From Tieghemiomyces parasiticus (Eukaryota > Kickxellomycota > Dimargaritomycetes > Dimargaritales > Dimargaritaceae), in NCBI GenBank assembly GCA_027575765.1, contig JANBPT010000640.1:1-27378 (forward strand): a stretch of 27,378 nt of DNA. The letters are read 5' to 3'. Numbering within the stretch: position 1 is the first letter of the stretch; every line of letters begins with the position of its first letter. The notes beneath the pieces were generated by a model. That model saw nothing but the letters and a program-made list of their open reading frames with translations. It made no database searches and was not told the origin of the DNA. Shown here in pieces: positions 1-10,782 of the stretch. The translations under genes were made by a program, and so were the position numbers.

Positions 1-135
1 TCCCTTTACGGTCCTATCCCTCTAGTTTAGCCATTTGTCTGGAGCCCCTAGGGACCTTGCCGAAAGACCAGGGCCCGAGCCTTGCTGAGAGATACCTATT
101 GTCGACAGCTCATTGGGACGCTGACTCGGGCCTAC
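1..135. repeat. Left terminal inverted repeat, partner of 27244-27378
   Basis: These bases are the reverse complement of the right end of the window. Positions 1-77 match without a single difference. Positions 78-135 match with six differences (at 78, 88, 95, 107, 117 and 119), and similarity fades beyond 135. The inner flank shows no recognisable transposase, unlike the right copy. The repeat may be the end of a mariner-type element, because the right copy begins 14 bases after the transposase stop codon. Any target-site duplication would lie outside the window. Confidence 0.95.
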
Positions 136-952
136 TGGAATTATTTGATTATAATGCAAACCATTATGCGTAGCGATTGGGGACTGCCCGGCGCCGTCAA
201 TCGCGGGGCCTCCGCAGTCACACTTACAGGCGACACCTCTGAGAAGTCAGCCTATAACCTATCGTTGTTGGTGGATTTTTCTATGGTCAACATTGTTTTT
301 ATTAATACCATTGATATTGGCGTCTGTTCCGCCATTTAAAGCCTATCTCCTCTTTCAGAATGCAGTCGCCCGAGATAATGTCGTAAAGATGGGCCAGTCA
401 ATACCTAGGTACATCTGGCAGTCGTAATATTTTAGGCCTTGGCGCATACTTAATGACGTTCCTTTGATATGTGATTAGGAAACACTCACTGATCAGTAGA
501 GACTGCTGACCGTTACTTGCAGGATCAATTTATAGGGTTGTTGGTTGGTTCATTTTGTTGTAGCTATATTTTTCATCACTGCACATCGCCGGGTATTATA
601 CGCTCTTTCACAGATAATGCTTTGCCTTTCCATTGTCAGAATCTTAATCACGTGCCTTATTTCTGATTTGACCTGGACCATTCCACCCGCCCATTTTTCT
701 ATATTCTTTCTTTTTCTTTTTCCTTTTTTTTTTTTTAACGGTTCTTGGTAGTCTCGTTCTTCCCAGCCGAATGGTAACGAAGAAATCTTATGTCCGGTGC
801 ATGTTGTCAAAGCATTTTACGTAACTCCTTCATGGCACATTGCACGGCCCACTCTGAATTTTCATTTTCACTTGCACCTCCATCCCATACTTTTCCGCAT
901 TAAACACCGGTACAACACAGTCTTACCCTGCACATACACCACACCGCTCGCC
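136..952. other. Intergenic, upstream of the SSF1/PPAN gene
   Basis: I see no gene here. The stretch is AT-richer than the genes and holds a long pyrimidine run with about 13 T around 725-737, plus a CACGTG hexamer near 650. The last 100 to 200 bases are presumably the promoter and 5' leader of the Brix-domain gene. I could not recognise the start of a transposase next to the left repeat. Confidence 0.6.
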
Positions 953-2759
953 ATGGCCAAGGTAAGGCCCCTGGACCCGAGAAGCCCACGCGAAATAGGC
1001 CTTGAACCCAGCCGAGACTGTATTTAACACATTGTCCGAAGTACTCGTCTACTGGCCACGCCCCACCTATTTGTACCATGACTATAGAAACGTAGCGCCA
1101 AGACCCGCAAGCTACGGCAAGCGAACCGCGCCAAGGCTGAGACGGACTTCGCCAACAGCCGCCACATCCCCAAGAGCTTCGTTATCCGCTCGGGAACGGT
1201 CGGCCGGGCGGTATCCGCGCTCACGCTGAATTTCCGCAAGATCATGTCCCCGTACACCGCGGTCAAGCTTAAGGTGAGTAGATCTAATTTTGGGTTGGAC
1301 ATTTTGATACGTAAACTGGACTGCTTCCCCGTCGGCTCCCCCACCCTGCATCCTCATCTAAAACTTCTCGCCCGCCGTTGGTGTATATTTTACGCGCTCT
1401 CTCCTTCCTCCTTCACCAGGAACGTAAATTCAACAAGTTGAAGGACTTTGTCTCCATTGCCTCGGAGTACCAGGTGACACATCTGATGATTTTTTCGCGC
1501 ACTGAGACAGGCACCAATTTCCGTGTGGCGCGCCTACCGCAGGGCCCGACGCTCACATTCCGGGTCAACACTTACTCGCTGATGCGCGACGTGATTAAAA
1601 TCGTCAAGAATGCGCCACCCCCTGGTTTGGAGTACCAAACGGCTCCCCTTCTGATTCTTAACAACTTTGACGAGTCCCAGAAACACGTCAAGCTGATGGC
1701 CACCACATTCCGTAACATGTTCCCACCCATCCAGGTGCGTACCATAAAATTTGGTGAGGCCCGGCGCGTCGTTCTGTTTAACTATAACGCCGAAACCGAC
1801 CGCGTGGACTTTAGACATTACATTATCACCTTGAAGGATGCCGGCCTGTCGAAGAGTATTAAGCAGCTTACCGGAAAGAAAATGCCATCCATGGCCAACG
1901 TTGAGGATATTAGTGACTACGTTCTCAAGTAAGTTCTACCGTGTAATCCAATGGTACAGAGGGTTTGATTGCTCGGCTTTGTGCCAAGTAAATATGCCCT
2001 TACTTTTGCCGATACTAACTGCTACACCTGTTTGTCATTTCTCCGCATCTCATTCACTAACCTATTTCCTTCCACTTTGTACGTATGCTCTCGCTTGGCC
2101 ACCCCAGGGAGGCCTTTGCGACAGAAAGCGATATGGAGGATGGCCCCGAGAGCATGGTGACGCTCGGCGAGGGCCGCGACCCGTTGAACGAGCGGCGCTC
2201 GGAGAAACGGGCCATCCGACTTAAGGAAGCCGGACCGCGTCTGGAGCTCACATTGACTAAGGTCCAGAACGGCATGTGTGGGGGTGAGATCTTGTACCAC
2301 CGGTTTGTTACTAAAACGGCCGACGAGATTGAAGCCCAGCAGACGGCACTTGTCCACCGTCGCGCCGAAGCCGCCCGCCGCCGCGAGGAACAGGAGGCCA
2401 ATGTGGAGCGTAAGAAGGCCCTCGCCGATGCTCATCGTGAAAAGACCCGCGAGGGTGGCCTGGCCGGTATGCGTCGGAAGCGCGCGGCCGAACTAGCCGC
2501 CCGGGGTGAAGCGAGTGATGCGCCCCTGGTGGCTGATGAGCTGGTGAAGGGCAGTGATGAAGAGGAAGGGGACGAGGATGATATGGCTGAGGATAGCCCC
2601 GCGTCTGCTGACCAGACGCGGCGCGGGAAGCGGGCTCGTGAACAGGTCGACCTCGAGGAGGAAGACGATGACGATGACATCTCGAGCGACGAGGATGAGT
2701 GGGGTAACATGGAAGATATTGAGGAGGACGACGAAGCTGAAGACGAGGACGAGGAGTAG
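953..2759 (+). CDS. SSF1: SSF1/Peter Pan-type Brix-domain ribosome biogenesis protein (4 exons)
   Basis: Nucleolar factor needed for pre-60S ribosomal subunit assembly and 27S pre-rRNA processing, as known for yeast Ssf1 and animal PPAN. I read exons 953-961, 1088-1273, 1420-1928 and 2108-2756 plus the TAG stop, giving 451 residues. All junctions are GT-AG and keep the frame. The first exon encodes only Met-Ala-Lys, from an ATG in the context CGCCATGG. The Brix domain spans about residues 33-299, with family signatures such as THLMIFSRTETG, ARLPQGPTLTFRV, PLLILNNF and LTKVQNG. A basic, Arg/Glu-rich helical segment follows (about 305-350), then a possible nuclear localisation patch (RRGKRAR) and a strongly acidic Asp/Glu tail, as usual in this family. 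Intron 3 carries a good branch-site match (ACTAAC). Animal PPAN introns can host snoRNAs; I saw no convincing C/D box pair here. Confidence 0.95.
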
Positions 2760-4862
2760 CGGCCGCGCCCTGAACCTTTCTAGACCTTATGAAACCATGG
2801 CATCAGGCACCAGCTTAACCCGTTAGACATTTCTGTCGACACGCCCGGTTGTCTGACTGGTCCCCTTCACAGAGTTTTTAATAACACCCCTATACTCAAT
2901 ACTGGCTCACTGATGCGATATTTCGGCCATGGCAAGAGGCAAGCGGGGTTTGATGTGGCACCGGTGGTTGTGTTGGTGTGGCGAGCGGCTAGTGAGACTT
3001 CCAGTAACTGGTTCAAGGCAGTACGGAAGCACTTGGCCGAAATAGAGTAGCTGTGTATAAGGGGGTGGCACCGCCGTGGCAAAGCGCCAAGCGTGCCCGC
3101 CCAAGAGGTGTGGTACGAGCCGCATGCTTGGCATTCTCCCCTCCCCACATACCAAGCATTTGGACTTGTGGTGCCCGGACGGGAGGGCAATGCCCCTGCC
3201 AAGAACCCCCTCCCCTTGCCATGACAGCACTTGACAAGACCCCCTTTCATTCCTCTTGGTCCATTGTGACCCCCTCCTCCGTCGCCGCAGCCATGGAGCC
3301 ACCACACCTACTGGGGCACTAATGGATGCCTCCAGTGGGGTCGACATTAGAACACCTACACTCCTCTGGACGCCACGGATCTTTTGCCAAGACGGGGACG
3401 AACGAAAGGCACTGACTGACACCCGATCGGCCGGTTTCTTTCAACCCCTTGGAGTCGCCCGTCCCCAACACACGGCCAAGTGAAGTGGAGTAATGGCATA
3501 GACGGCGTTACCAGGCGGCGATGCCTTCCCCTTGCATAATGATCGCCGCCTCTGACGCTCAATGGACCAATCCGTAAACGCCATCCCCGCTCGCTTAGCA
3601 CTGCTTGGTCCTACTGCACCCATTATCGACCCATACATGGAAATTGGACATTGTCAGTGCCGCACGCGCTGGGTCCACGAGATAAGCGGCCAGCACCCGG
3701 TCATTTGGCCAGCCCGTACGTGGGCGGGATGGATCTCCCCCGTCAATAGTGACAGCCCCGCTTCGCCATAATCCTCCCATGTCCTTGGAGGCCGAAGCCC
3801 TGACGTTGCACGCTTCTACAGGGCCCCGCTAATGTGCTGTGCCTTCTACATCGTGAACTCCAGCTCCGCCTGCCACTCTATTTACTGGCTAATGCTGGGT
3901 GGCCTACTAGCTGGCGGACCCTTAAATCGGACCCAGCCCTACCCCTCCTTCGTGTCGCCGCGGGACCCTTAGCCTGCACCTTTCTATACACGCCGCCTGT
4001 TCTTACACTTGTTCTCCCAGCCACTTGGCCTCCTCCCCTCGCTCATATGCTCTTCACTGGCCAGCCCCGTCTCTTGTCTTCCCGCCCACTTTGTTTCCAC
4101 TCTGCCTGACACGCCTATGCCGCTCTATCCTCCGCCCTACGCTACCGCCTTACTCCTAGCCACCTCCCGGCCGCCTGAATCCATTCATCTCCCGCATCTC
4201 CCGGTGCCTCTTGTTCGTCCGACCATCTTGACGTAGGTGTCGATTCGGATTATCCAGTGACATTCCTTTCAGCACACACTGTCCTACTACCCCTAATCTC
4301 CCCTACGGGCCGCCCATATCTACACTCATCCGGTTTACTGCCGTCACCAGCCGACTAAAAACCCGGCCAGTCTGCATTCAGTGTCGACCCCACGCTGCTG
4401 TCGCCCCTGACCGTCACGCGCTGCTTCCCGACCCTCTGCCGTCATATCGTATATTCACTACACCACCGGACCTCTGCACTCTAGTCTTGGCCCACAGACC
4501 CCCCGACATATTAGCGGTCTGCCAAGCCCTGCAGCCCTTCTCACCTTTATCACTGCACCCTTGGCACGCTGCGAGCGGCAGTGAACTTAACCACCCCTGT
4601 AGCTGCGCAATATTCCCTAGTCGGCTGCGCCATTGAACCGGCAGGCCACACCGCGTCACCTCGTTGCTCATTAAAAATAATCCCGGGGAATCGATTACCA
4701 ACCTTATTTAATCGGCAGCCCGCGACACCTGCTTGGCCCAACCCGGGGCTCTACCGCAACCGCGCACTCTCATTGTGTTATTTCACCGCATTCCCACCCC
4801 CTCCACTACTACCAGAAGATACCCCCCAGTCTTGCCTTGGCCCAAGCCGCCGCATTCTAACC
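2760..4862. other. Intergenic, 2.1 kb without a supported gene
   Basis: Both strands between about 2870 and 3480 carry overlapping open frames of 70-170 codons, but none resembles a known family and none is favoured by composition, so I do not call a gene. Positions 3513-3551 hold a perfect 10-bp inverted repeat. The right part (about 3830-4860) is C- and pyrimidine-rich and probably includes the promoter and leader of the VHS-GAT gene. The frame of that gene stays open back to 4581, but the earlier part looks like untranslated leader. Confidence 0.6.
3513..3551. repeat. Perfect 10-bp inverted repeat with a 19-base loop
   Basis: AGGCGGCGAT at 3513-3522 is the exact reverse complement of ATCGCCGCCT at 3542-3551. 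It lies in the gene-free gap between the Brix-domain gene and the VHS-GAT gene. It could be a stem-loop, a palindromic protein-binding site, or a remnant of a small inverted-repeat element. Nothing in the sequence decides between these. Confidence 0.6.
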
Positions 4863-6350
4863 ATGCCCGGCCTCAGAACCCGCTGGAGTGCTGTACTCGG
4901 TCTCTTGAGGAATAAGTTGGAGACCCACATTGACCAGGCCATCGAGAATCCGGCTCACCTAGCGGAACTGCTGACTTTCAGCAAGACTCAGGATCCCGCC
5001 GCCCGCAAGACGACCGAGGTCCTGGTCCGGCGGCTGTGGTCATCCAAGTTACCCGTGGCCCTGGGGTCGCTCATGATTATCAACGCGCTGGTCGATGACG
5101 ATGCGGCCCGCATGAAACCCGCGCTAGTTAGTACGTCTTTCACCCGTGAATTCACCAAGCGCACCGTGACGGGGACGGCCGTCCCGGTCCTCCGGGACAG
5201 CCTCATCAATTCGCTACGGCACTGGTACGCAGCTTACCCAGGCGAAGACACCGCGACATTTCCACTCCTCCAGGCCCTCGAGACGGCCAAACAGAGCAAT
5301 GGAGGGCACGCCCCACCCCTCGATTTTTTGCCTCGGCCCCTGGTAGCCGACCGGCCGCACTACGGGGTGTTCGGGGCAGTCATGCTGGCCCCTGTGGGTG
5401 AGTACGTACCCCCAGAGCACCGTGCCACCGCCAACCGTCTCCCATCCTCCGTTGCTGACCCCCAATCCCTGGTCAACGTAGGTCAGTACTACGCTACTCT
5501 CCTCCGCGACGCCCTCATCAACATCTCCCCGGAGACCGACCAGATCCTCACCAACGAGGTCGTCAAGGAGTTTGTGCCTAAGTGTCGCGAGATTCACCAA
5601 ACCCTCGTCACGAACGTACAACGGGCCACCGCTAGTCCGACCGACCGCCAAATGGTCGACACGATGGTCACCGCGGCCGAGCGCGTCGCCTCCGCCGTCC
5701 ACCTCTATGTGGAAATCCTGGACAGCTACAATCTGTATATCGCCACTGAGAAATCCAAGGCTGAGGCCCCGCCCACCTTTGTGCTCCCCGACGGTGCGGC
5801 CACTGAACGGAGTGGTGGCGTGACCCCCAGCCGACGGTCTGGCTCCAATCGATCGTCTGCTGCGTACGACATTGTCCCCGATAATTTTGGCGAACCCATG
5901 GACGCTGCGACATCCTCCACCGCCCATTCGCGGATGCTCCAGAGGCACGCCGAAGTACTGGGCGAACCTGTCGAACTCATCGAACGGGCTAACCGACCCC
6001 ACAGCGTCGCCGGGTCCCTGATATCTTCCTCTTCTAACGCCGCCCGGGAACCTTCGCCGCGCTCCGATGGCCACCGGTCACCACCTTCCCTCGTTTCGGC
6101 TGGGTCTTCGCCTCATCTACGGGCCGCCGGATCGACCACGGTTACCCCGTCCAACCGGTCTCCTTACCTCAGCCCGGCCACCGTAGTCGGCGTAGGCTCG
6201 GCCATCCCACAACGGTCCCTCGACGGCTCGGATCGCGGGAGTCGCCGGAGCTCGACGTCACCCATTCGCCAGAACCCTGAATTTGCCCACTTGTCCGATA
6301 AAAAACTCGGTAAAATGCCTGCGGCGGTCTTTGGTGAAGAGGATTCGTAA
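4863..6350 (+). CDS. VHS-GAT domain adaptor (LSB5/TOM1/GGA-like)
   Basis: Probable ubiquitin and clathrin adaptor in endosomal or trans-Golgi sorting. I chose the ATG at 4863 (AACCATGC), which gives 495 residues and puts the VHS domain at the N terminus, as in the family; the open frame reaches back to 4581 but adds only low-complexity leader. VHS covers about residues 12-150, with the helical pattern LVRRLW...GSLMIINALVDD and the typical FPLLQALETAKQ near its end. GAT covers about 200-297 (VVKEFVPKCREIHQTL, then a third long helix). The C-terminal third is a Ser/Pro-rich linker, ending in NPEF and LSDKKLGKMPAAVFGEEDS. There is no gamma-ear domain, so GGA itself is unlikely; LSB5 or TOM1-like fits better. 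An 84-base segment at 5398-5481 looks like a possible in-frame intron. Confidence 0.85.
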   Translation: MPGLRTRWSAVLGLLRNKLETHIDQAIENPAHLAELLTFSKTQDPAARKTTEVLVRRLWSSKLPVALGSLMIINALVDDDAARMKPALVSTSFTREFTKRTVTGTAVPVLRDSLINSLRHWYAAYPGEDTATFPLLQALETAKQSNGGHAPPLDFLPRPLVADRPHYGVFGAVMLAPVGEYVPPEHRATANRLPSSVADPQSLVNVGQYYATLLRDALINISPETDQILTNEVVKEFVPKCREIHQTLVTNVQRATASPTDRQMVDTMVTAAERVASAVHLYVEILDSYNLYIATEKSKAEAPPTFVLPDGAATERSGGVTPSRRSGSNRSSAAYDIVPDNFGEPMDAATSSTAHSRMLQRHAEVLGEPVELIERANRPHSVAGSLISSSSNAAREPSPRSDGHRSPPSLVSAGSSPHLRAAGSTTVTPSNRSPYLSPATVVGVGSAIPQRSLDGSDRGSRRSSTSPIRQNPEFAHLSDKKLGKMPAAVFGEEDS

Positions 6351-6805
6351 TGCCTGCGTAATACTAGCCATGCTATAGGTCTTCTGGTTGGCCGTTTTTC
6401 GTTTATTTACTTTTTTTTACGCAAAATTGAACCTCATCCTAACGTAAACCCTGGCCCGCCGCACTATATTATACAACCGCCACCGGTGCTGTCCTTATTT
6501 TTGCACCCTGTAAATGGCGTGAGGTTCTCACCTTCTAATTCTTTTCTCTGAAACCCTCACCCACGGCATTAGTACCATCCGCTTCATTTTTTTGCCACAC
6601 TCTAACGGTATCCGTACACTGAGTCCGCCCTGTCGCCTCATTCTAGTATAAGTCTACCCGATTCATTTAACGGGGTCATTTTATGGGGAATTCGGACCTA
6701 CCGGGACCCCACTTTTAATACAGTTACTACTCTGCATTTCCTCTACTTTTATTTATTTAGACTTGGTCTCTGGCGCGACTTGTTGGCTACAAATCCAGCG
6801 CATAT
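6351..6805. other. Shared 3' region between two convergent genes
   Basis: This 455-base stretch separates the ends of the VHS-GAT gene (+) and the secreted-protein gene (-). It is AT-richer than both and holds the transcript ends of both genes. No further gene is visible. Confidence 0.6.
6748..6757 (-). promoter_or_regulatory. Candidate polyadenylation signals of the secreted-protein gene
   Basis: Read on the minus strand, this spot contains two overlapping AATAAA hexamers, 49-58 bases downstream of the stop codon at 6806-6808. Spacing and orientation fit a polyadenylation signal. No transcript evidence is available. Confidence 0.45.
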
Positions 6806-8035
6806 TTAAGGAGGGGATGCCTCCCCGCCCGTACGCTGCTGTTCGGCAGCCAGCTGTGAGAAATAGTGGTGGTCATTATCAACACTAGGCCCCAGAATTA
6901 ATATGGCCTCCCGAAGGTATTTTGTGGCGGGATGACCCATCGTCAACAGCTGATAGTCAATATACCGCTGCCAGGGCGGTGTATTGTTCAGGTAAGTTAC
7001 GAGGCCGCCGTTAACGATGCATTCGATGAGTTGGTCCAGCTTGGCTGGGTTTGCGGGGTATATAGGCTTCAATCGGGCCCACCAGTACCTGTCAATGTTG
7101 GACATTCCGGTCGTATCGGTCGGATGAACGGGCGTGTCGTCTTTAGAAACAAACGGGGCACCACAACCACTACCACACTGGCTTATGGTCCCGCGGCTGA
7201 GTCTGCTGCCGTCGGTGCTTAGGTGACTAGGGTTGGAAGGGCTGATCCGGGAGTCTTGGTTCCAAGTCAAGCGGCTCGGAGCACCTCCGGTGGTACTACC
7301 ACTCTCGGCCACATCGTTTCCATCGGTGCGGTCGCGGTCCTCGTCGGAGGGCCACGTACTCCAAGCTTGGCAGTACCCGTCGATACACCCACGGTAGTTC
7401 TCTGACCTGCTACGTCCGGGCTTGATGCGACGAGCGAGTCCGGTCACATCATTGGCCACCGTGCTCATCAACCCTCTAAACTGGCGCATGAATCTCGGAC
7501 GGCGTTGGCGGCGGTCGTGCTTAGCGAGCACCTTGTTAAACTGGGCTTCCATACGCTTCTCCTCGGCCGTCTGCGCTCCACCATCATCGCCGTTGGGATT
7601 ATTTAGGTGGTTGGATACGGGCGGTGTCGCCTCGTACAGACCAGCGTAGGGCATCCCGTTGGGTGAAGCGGTGGCGGGCAGGGATGCGCGACGCTGATAA
7701 TTAAAACTCGGGCCAACAGGAGGTAGGGGGGGCTGAGGGGTGTAAAACATCGGGGCGGGCGCACCGTATGAATAAGGCGCGGGCGGAGCAGACTGGTACC
7801 CGGACGGCATCTGGTAAGCAAAGTGATGGAGATAGGAAGAGGCGGTGCCTTGATTGGCCGGCTGCATGGGCGGCGCCGGGGGTGTCGTGGAGGCGAAGTA
7901 GCCCGCCGACGCCCAGGGGTTAGGGGGGATGTCGGGATAATGCCGAAGAGGCGTCGTATCGGTGGCGCCAACGGTACCGGCGGCCGCCAGGGCCAGAGCC
8001 AGCAGCCCCATAGAAAGGACGGGTACGGGGTGCAT
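6806..8035 (-). CDS. Putative secreted proline/tyrosine-rich protein, unknown function
   Basis: Single-exon gene of 409 residues; I do not recognise the family. The N terminus is a clear signal peptide: a short polar start, a hydrophobic core of Leu and Ala over about residues 7-19, and a likely cleavage after TVGA at residue 24. Residues 25-140 are rich in Pro, Tyr, Ala and Gln, like a structural or wall-associated linker. Residues 158-215 are basic and probably helical (KHDRRQRRPRFMRQFRGL). A Ser/Asp-rich stretch follows, with cysteines at 217, 222, 287, 291 and 339. The last 100 residues look folded, with WWARLKPIYPANPAKLDQLI and PPWQRYIDYQLL. There is no second membrane segment and no GPI-like tail. 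A TATTTATA element lies about 90 bases upstream on the coding strand. It may be a lineage-specific secreted or effector-like protein; the role is open. Confidence 0.72.
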   Translation of the reverse strand: MHPVPVLSMGLLALALAAAGTVGATDTTPLRHYPDIPPNPWASAGYFASTTPPAPPMQPANQGTASSYLHHFAYQMPSGYQSAPPAPYSYGAPAPMFYTPQPPLPPVGPSFNYQRRASLPATASPNGMPYAGLYEATPPVSNHLNNPNGDDGGAQTAEEKRMEAQFNKVLAKHDRRQRRPRFMRQFRGLMSTVANDVTGLARRIKPGRSRSENYRGCIDGYCQAWSTWPSDEDRDRTDGNDVAESGSTTGGAPSRLTWNQDSRISPSNPSHLSTDGSRLSRGTISQCGSGCGAPFVSKDDTPVHPTDTTGMSNIDRYWWARLKPIYPANPAKLDQLIECIVNGGLVTYLNNTPPWQRYIDYQLLTMGHPATKYLREAILILGPSVDNDHHYFSQLAAEQQRTGGEASPP

Positions 8036-10782
8036 GATGTGCTTATTTTTGAAGGTGGTCGGGTAGATTTGAACTGAGTCGATCGAGAGAAGTGGAGTCT
8101 GTCCTTGTGTTAGCGATTAGCAGCTATAAATACTAGTTTAGGTGATAGGGAATATAGGCGGTACTGCAAACTGGTAGGAGTGATCTGGGCGAGGGCAAGT
8201 GTGGCGACAGAGAGGGGGAAGGGGAAGTGTTACGTATTTAGACCCCCAACCGTGCCCATTGGTTATGGCCCGAAGCGGAAACATCGGGAGTCGCTGTCGC
8301 GGTGGCCAGTGCACCCTACCTTGCTATGCCAGGGGTGGCTGAGTTCCAAGTCTAGGTAAGGAGGAGATGGATGCTGAGAATAAGCATAAGTTTAGAAGGC
8401 CACATGAAGGACGCCATTGTGATTCTACTTTACAGGTGCCACAAGCAAAGTTACACAGCTTTCGCACGGAGCACTCTGAGTTCCCTCGCATCGCTCTTTC
8501 CCTCTCTCCCCCTCTCTCTCCTCCCTTTCCTTTTCTCAGGCTGTGCTCCTTTCAGTTGCCCTGCAGGGGCTGCCGTGTATATTGGTGGCGAGGGTACGAA
8601 AAAAAAAGCGAAATTGTGGCGGGGAGGGGTGCAAGGATGGGCACTTGGAGAGTAGGCCCTGATCAAGCTTGATAATAAAAGCTGTGGTGTCGATAACCTT
8701 TACCGCTTAGAAACTTTCAATCCTAGAGCGACAGGCGCCTCTTTCACCCCGCACGAGACAACCTTTATCCTACGTTTAAAAAAGGTGGTGGACACACCGC
8801 ATGCGCTCGTTTGCAGTTATGTTCTCGTTGTGTTACACCAGCCACATTCGTACATCGCCCCCATAAGGAACGGTTCCGGACAGCTCAAAGGGAGCGCACA
8901 AGTGCCGCCAGTCGCCCCGTTTTGAACGCTGCGAGGAAAAATAAAGGAGATCTGTCGGATCCAGAGGCAGCCAACTGTTGTCAACACTGGTGGGTGACGG
9001 GCAATTGATATATGGTATTAGCCCTTACACCATAGATAAAATCAGGATATGGTGGTTGTGGCTTTCTCATTATCAGTACCTGTCGTGCCCGGTCGCATCG
9101 GTAACTGACTACCCTCTCCCAACCACATCGTTGGCTCACATGGCCAATTAGTATTGCCAAATTGACAACTCTTACGTGTTTATGTCGCACCTTGTTAATT
9201 TAAGCGCGCGGAATCCCAGGCCGCTTGTGGCCCAGGCAAACCGGCAAAATCATACCAGGCCCGTCCAAACGGATGTGAGAATATGATTTTATGAAGGAGA
9301 TAGGTGCATGGTTGCGGCGAGCACATTCTCAGTCTAGGTAGTTGACGTTTGGAACCGTACGCATGGGATCGTCTTCAATAAGCGAGTCCCGGAAAAACCT
9401 ACCGGCCCAGCGCCGGTTAGCCAGTCAGTCTGTCACGGGCCTAACAGTTATTGTCCACCCAAGCCGAAGCAAAAACTGATTCGATTCCTAATCGCCTGAA
9501 CTAGTTGACTTGTATCGGAGTCTCAATCATCCAGCTTACAGTTTTTTCTTTTCTGAGTGACTTAGCATGTCTTATTGCCCTAAATAGTTGGCCATTTATA
9601 AAGCCCTTCAATGGTCGCCTAGAACGACCGTACCATCATGCACCAGTTGTCAGCCGCCCACGACTCCACCACACCCTCACGGCCACCGCTCAGGCACCTG
9701 ACTAGAACAATAAGTCAATTCCACCACCTAATTTATACGTCTCATCGCAGCCATCTAGGCCATCTCCTTTAGAATGGCACTCGCCATACTCCTTTACGCT
9801 TCCCTACGATTCCACTGATTCTGTCCACTATCACCTACTAACAAGGCCAACGCCACAGGCCGCTACCTTACATAAGACACCATATCAGTTCCAATTACGA
9901 TTAACTAACACCCTTCTATTACTTACACTTCTTAGGTTGCTTTTATATCTATCCCACCTTCCCAAAAAAATATTAATTAGGGTTTTCTGGCAAGTTACAC
10001 CAGTTCATTGGGCGATTGGTATCACGGGCGCAGGATACTGGGAATCACGGGTGAAAAAATAACAATGGTCCTTAGCGAATAGTTATGTATAAGAGTGAGA
10101 TACGATTTACCCGTAAGGAGGAGCAGAGTCGAATGGCTGTGGGGAAGGGAATGGTGACAGCCGAAGGGTCGCCGTCACAGCGGGATGCCAAAACGAGCGG
10201 GGCCAGCTGGATACCATGGATGGGTCAGGTGCGAGCTTAGAGAGGTTGGCAGGGGAGGCCCACAAGTAATCCAGGACGGATTCGCTGACTGACCTCTGCC
10301 CGGCAGGAGTGTCTGGGGTTGTACGGTGGTATGTCCCCAGGGCTAAAGGTTATCTGTGCTTGCGAGTGCCCCAACCTTAATCAGAGGTGCTTACGAGTCG
10401 GTGGCGTTGAGGACCCCCGCCTGAGAAGGGCAACTTTCACTACAATAAAATAATACAAGTTCGTACGCCATCAACTTGACTTTAGGTGGCTCTGCATTAT
10501 CCATTTTATTACAACCCTACTAATAAATTTATATCTAAAGGTAAGACGCCCAACGCAGGCTAATAATCAAACCGAGCTGGCCAATGCAATGTGACCTAGT
10601 TCATCACAAACAAATAAAAAAAGGCATTCAGGACGCAAGTGTTTTGCGAAAAATTATAGTAATTAAATTGATCATGGAACGTAGTATAATGAAAGATACT
10701 GTTTTAAACAGCATTTTAAGGACCCCCCCCCTAAAATTCACCGGTATCTTCAGATTCTGAGCAAGAGTCCGGTGGAAACACG
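8036..10782. other. Intergenic, 2.7 kb without a supported gene
   Basis: The left part is the upstream region of the secreted-protein gene, which reads leftward. A strongly pyrimidine-rich CT tract sits at about 8490-8540, and a nine-C run at 10723-10731. The part from about 9700 to 10720 is AT-rich, has stops in all frames, and forms the 3' flank of the muniscin gene. A minus-strand AATAAA occurs near 10505. I found no tRNA, rRNA or recognisable transposon protein. Confidence 0.6.

Noticed and set aside
2867..3422. Overlapping minus-strand frames of 146 and 171 codons with a few Cys and His residues resembling a zinc knuckle
   Set aside because: Spacing of the Cys/His residues does not fit a CCHC knuckle, both frames and the plus strand are open over the same bases, and no family is recognised. 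This looks like a GC-rich random stretch.
4581..4862. Longer N terminus for the VHS-GAT protein starting at 4581
   Set aside because: The extra 94 residues are low-complexity and precede a VHS domain that normally sits at the N terminus; the ATG at 4863 has the better context.
5214..6074. 286-codon open frame on the minus strand
   Set aside because: It is antisense to the VHS-GAT gene, whose GC-rich codons keep the opposite frame open. Its translation is Gly/Arg/Val-rich with no known domain.
8367..8672. Two overlapping plus-strand frames of about 95-100 codons
   Set aside because: They run through a CT-rich low-complexity tract, which explains the Leu/Ser/Pro-rich translations; no support for a gene.
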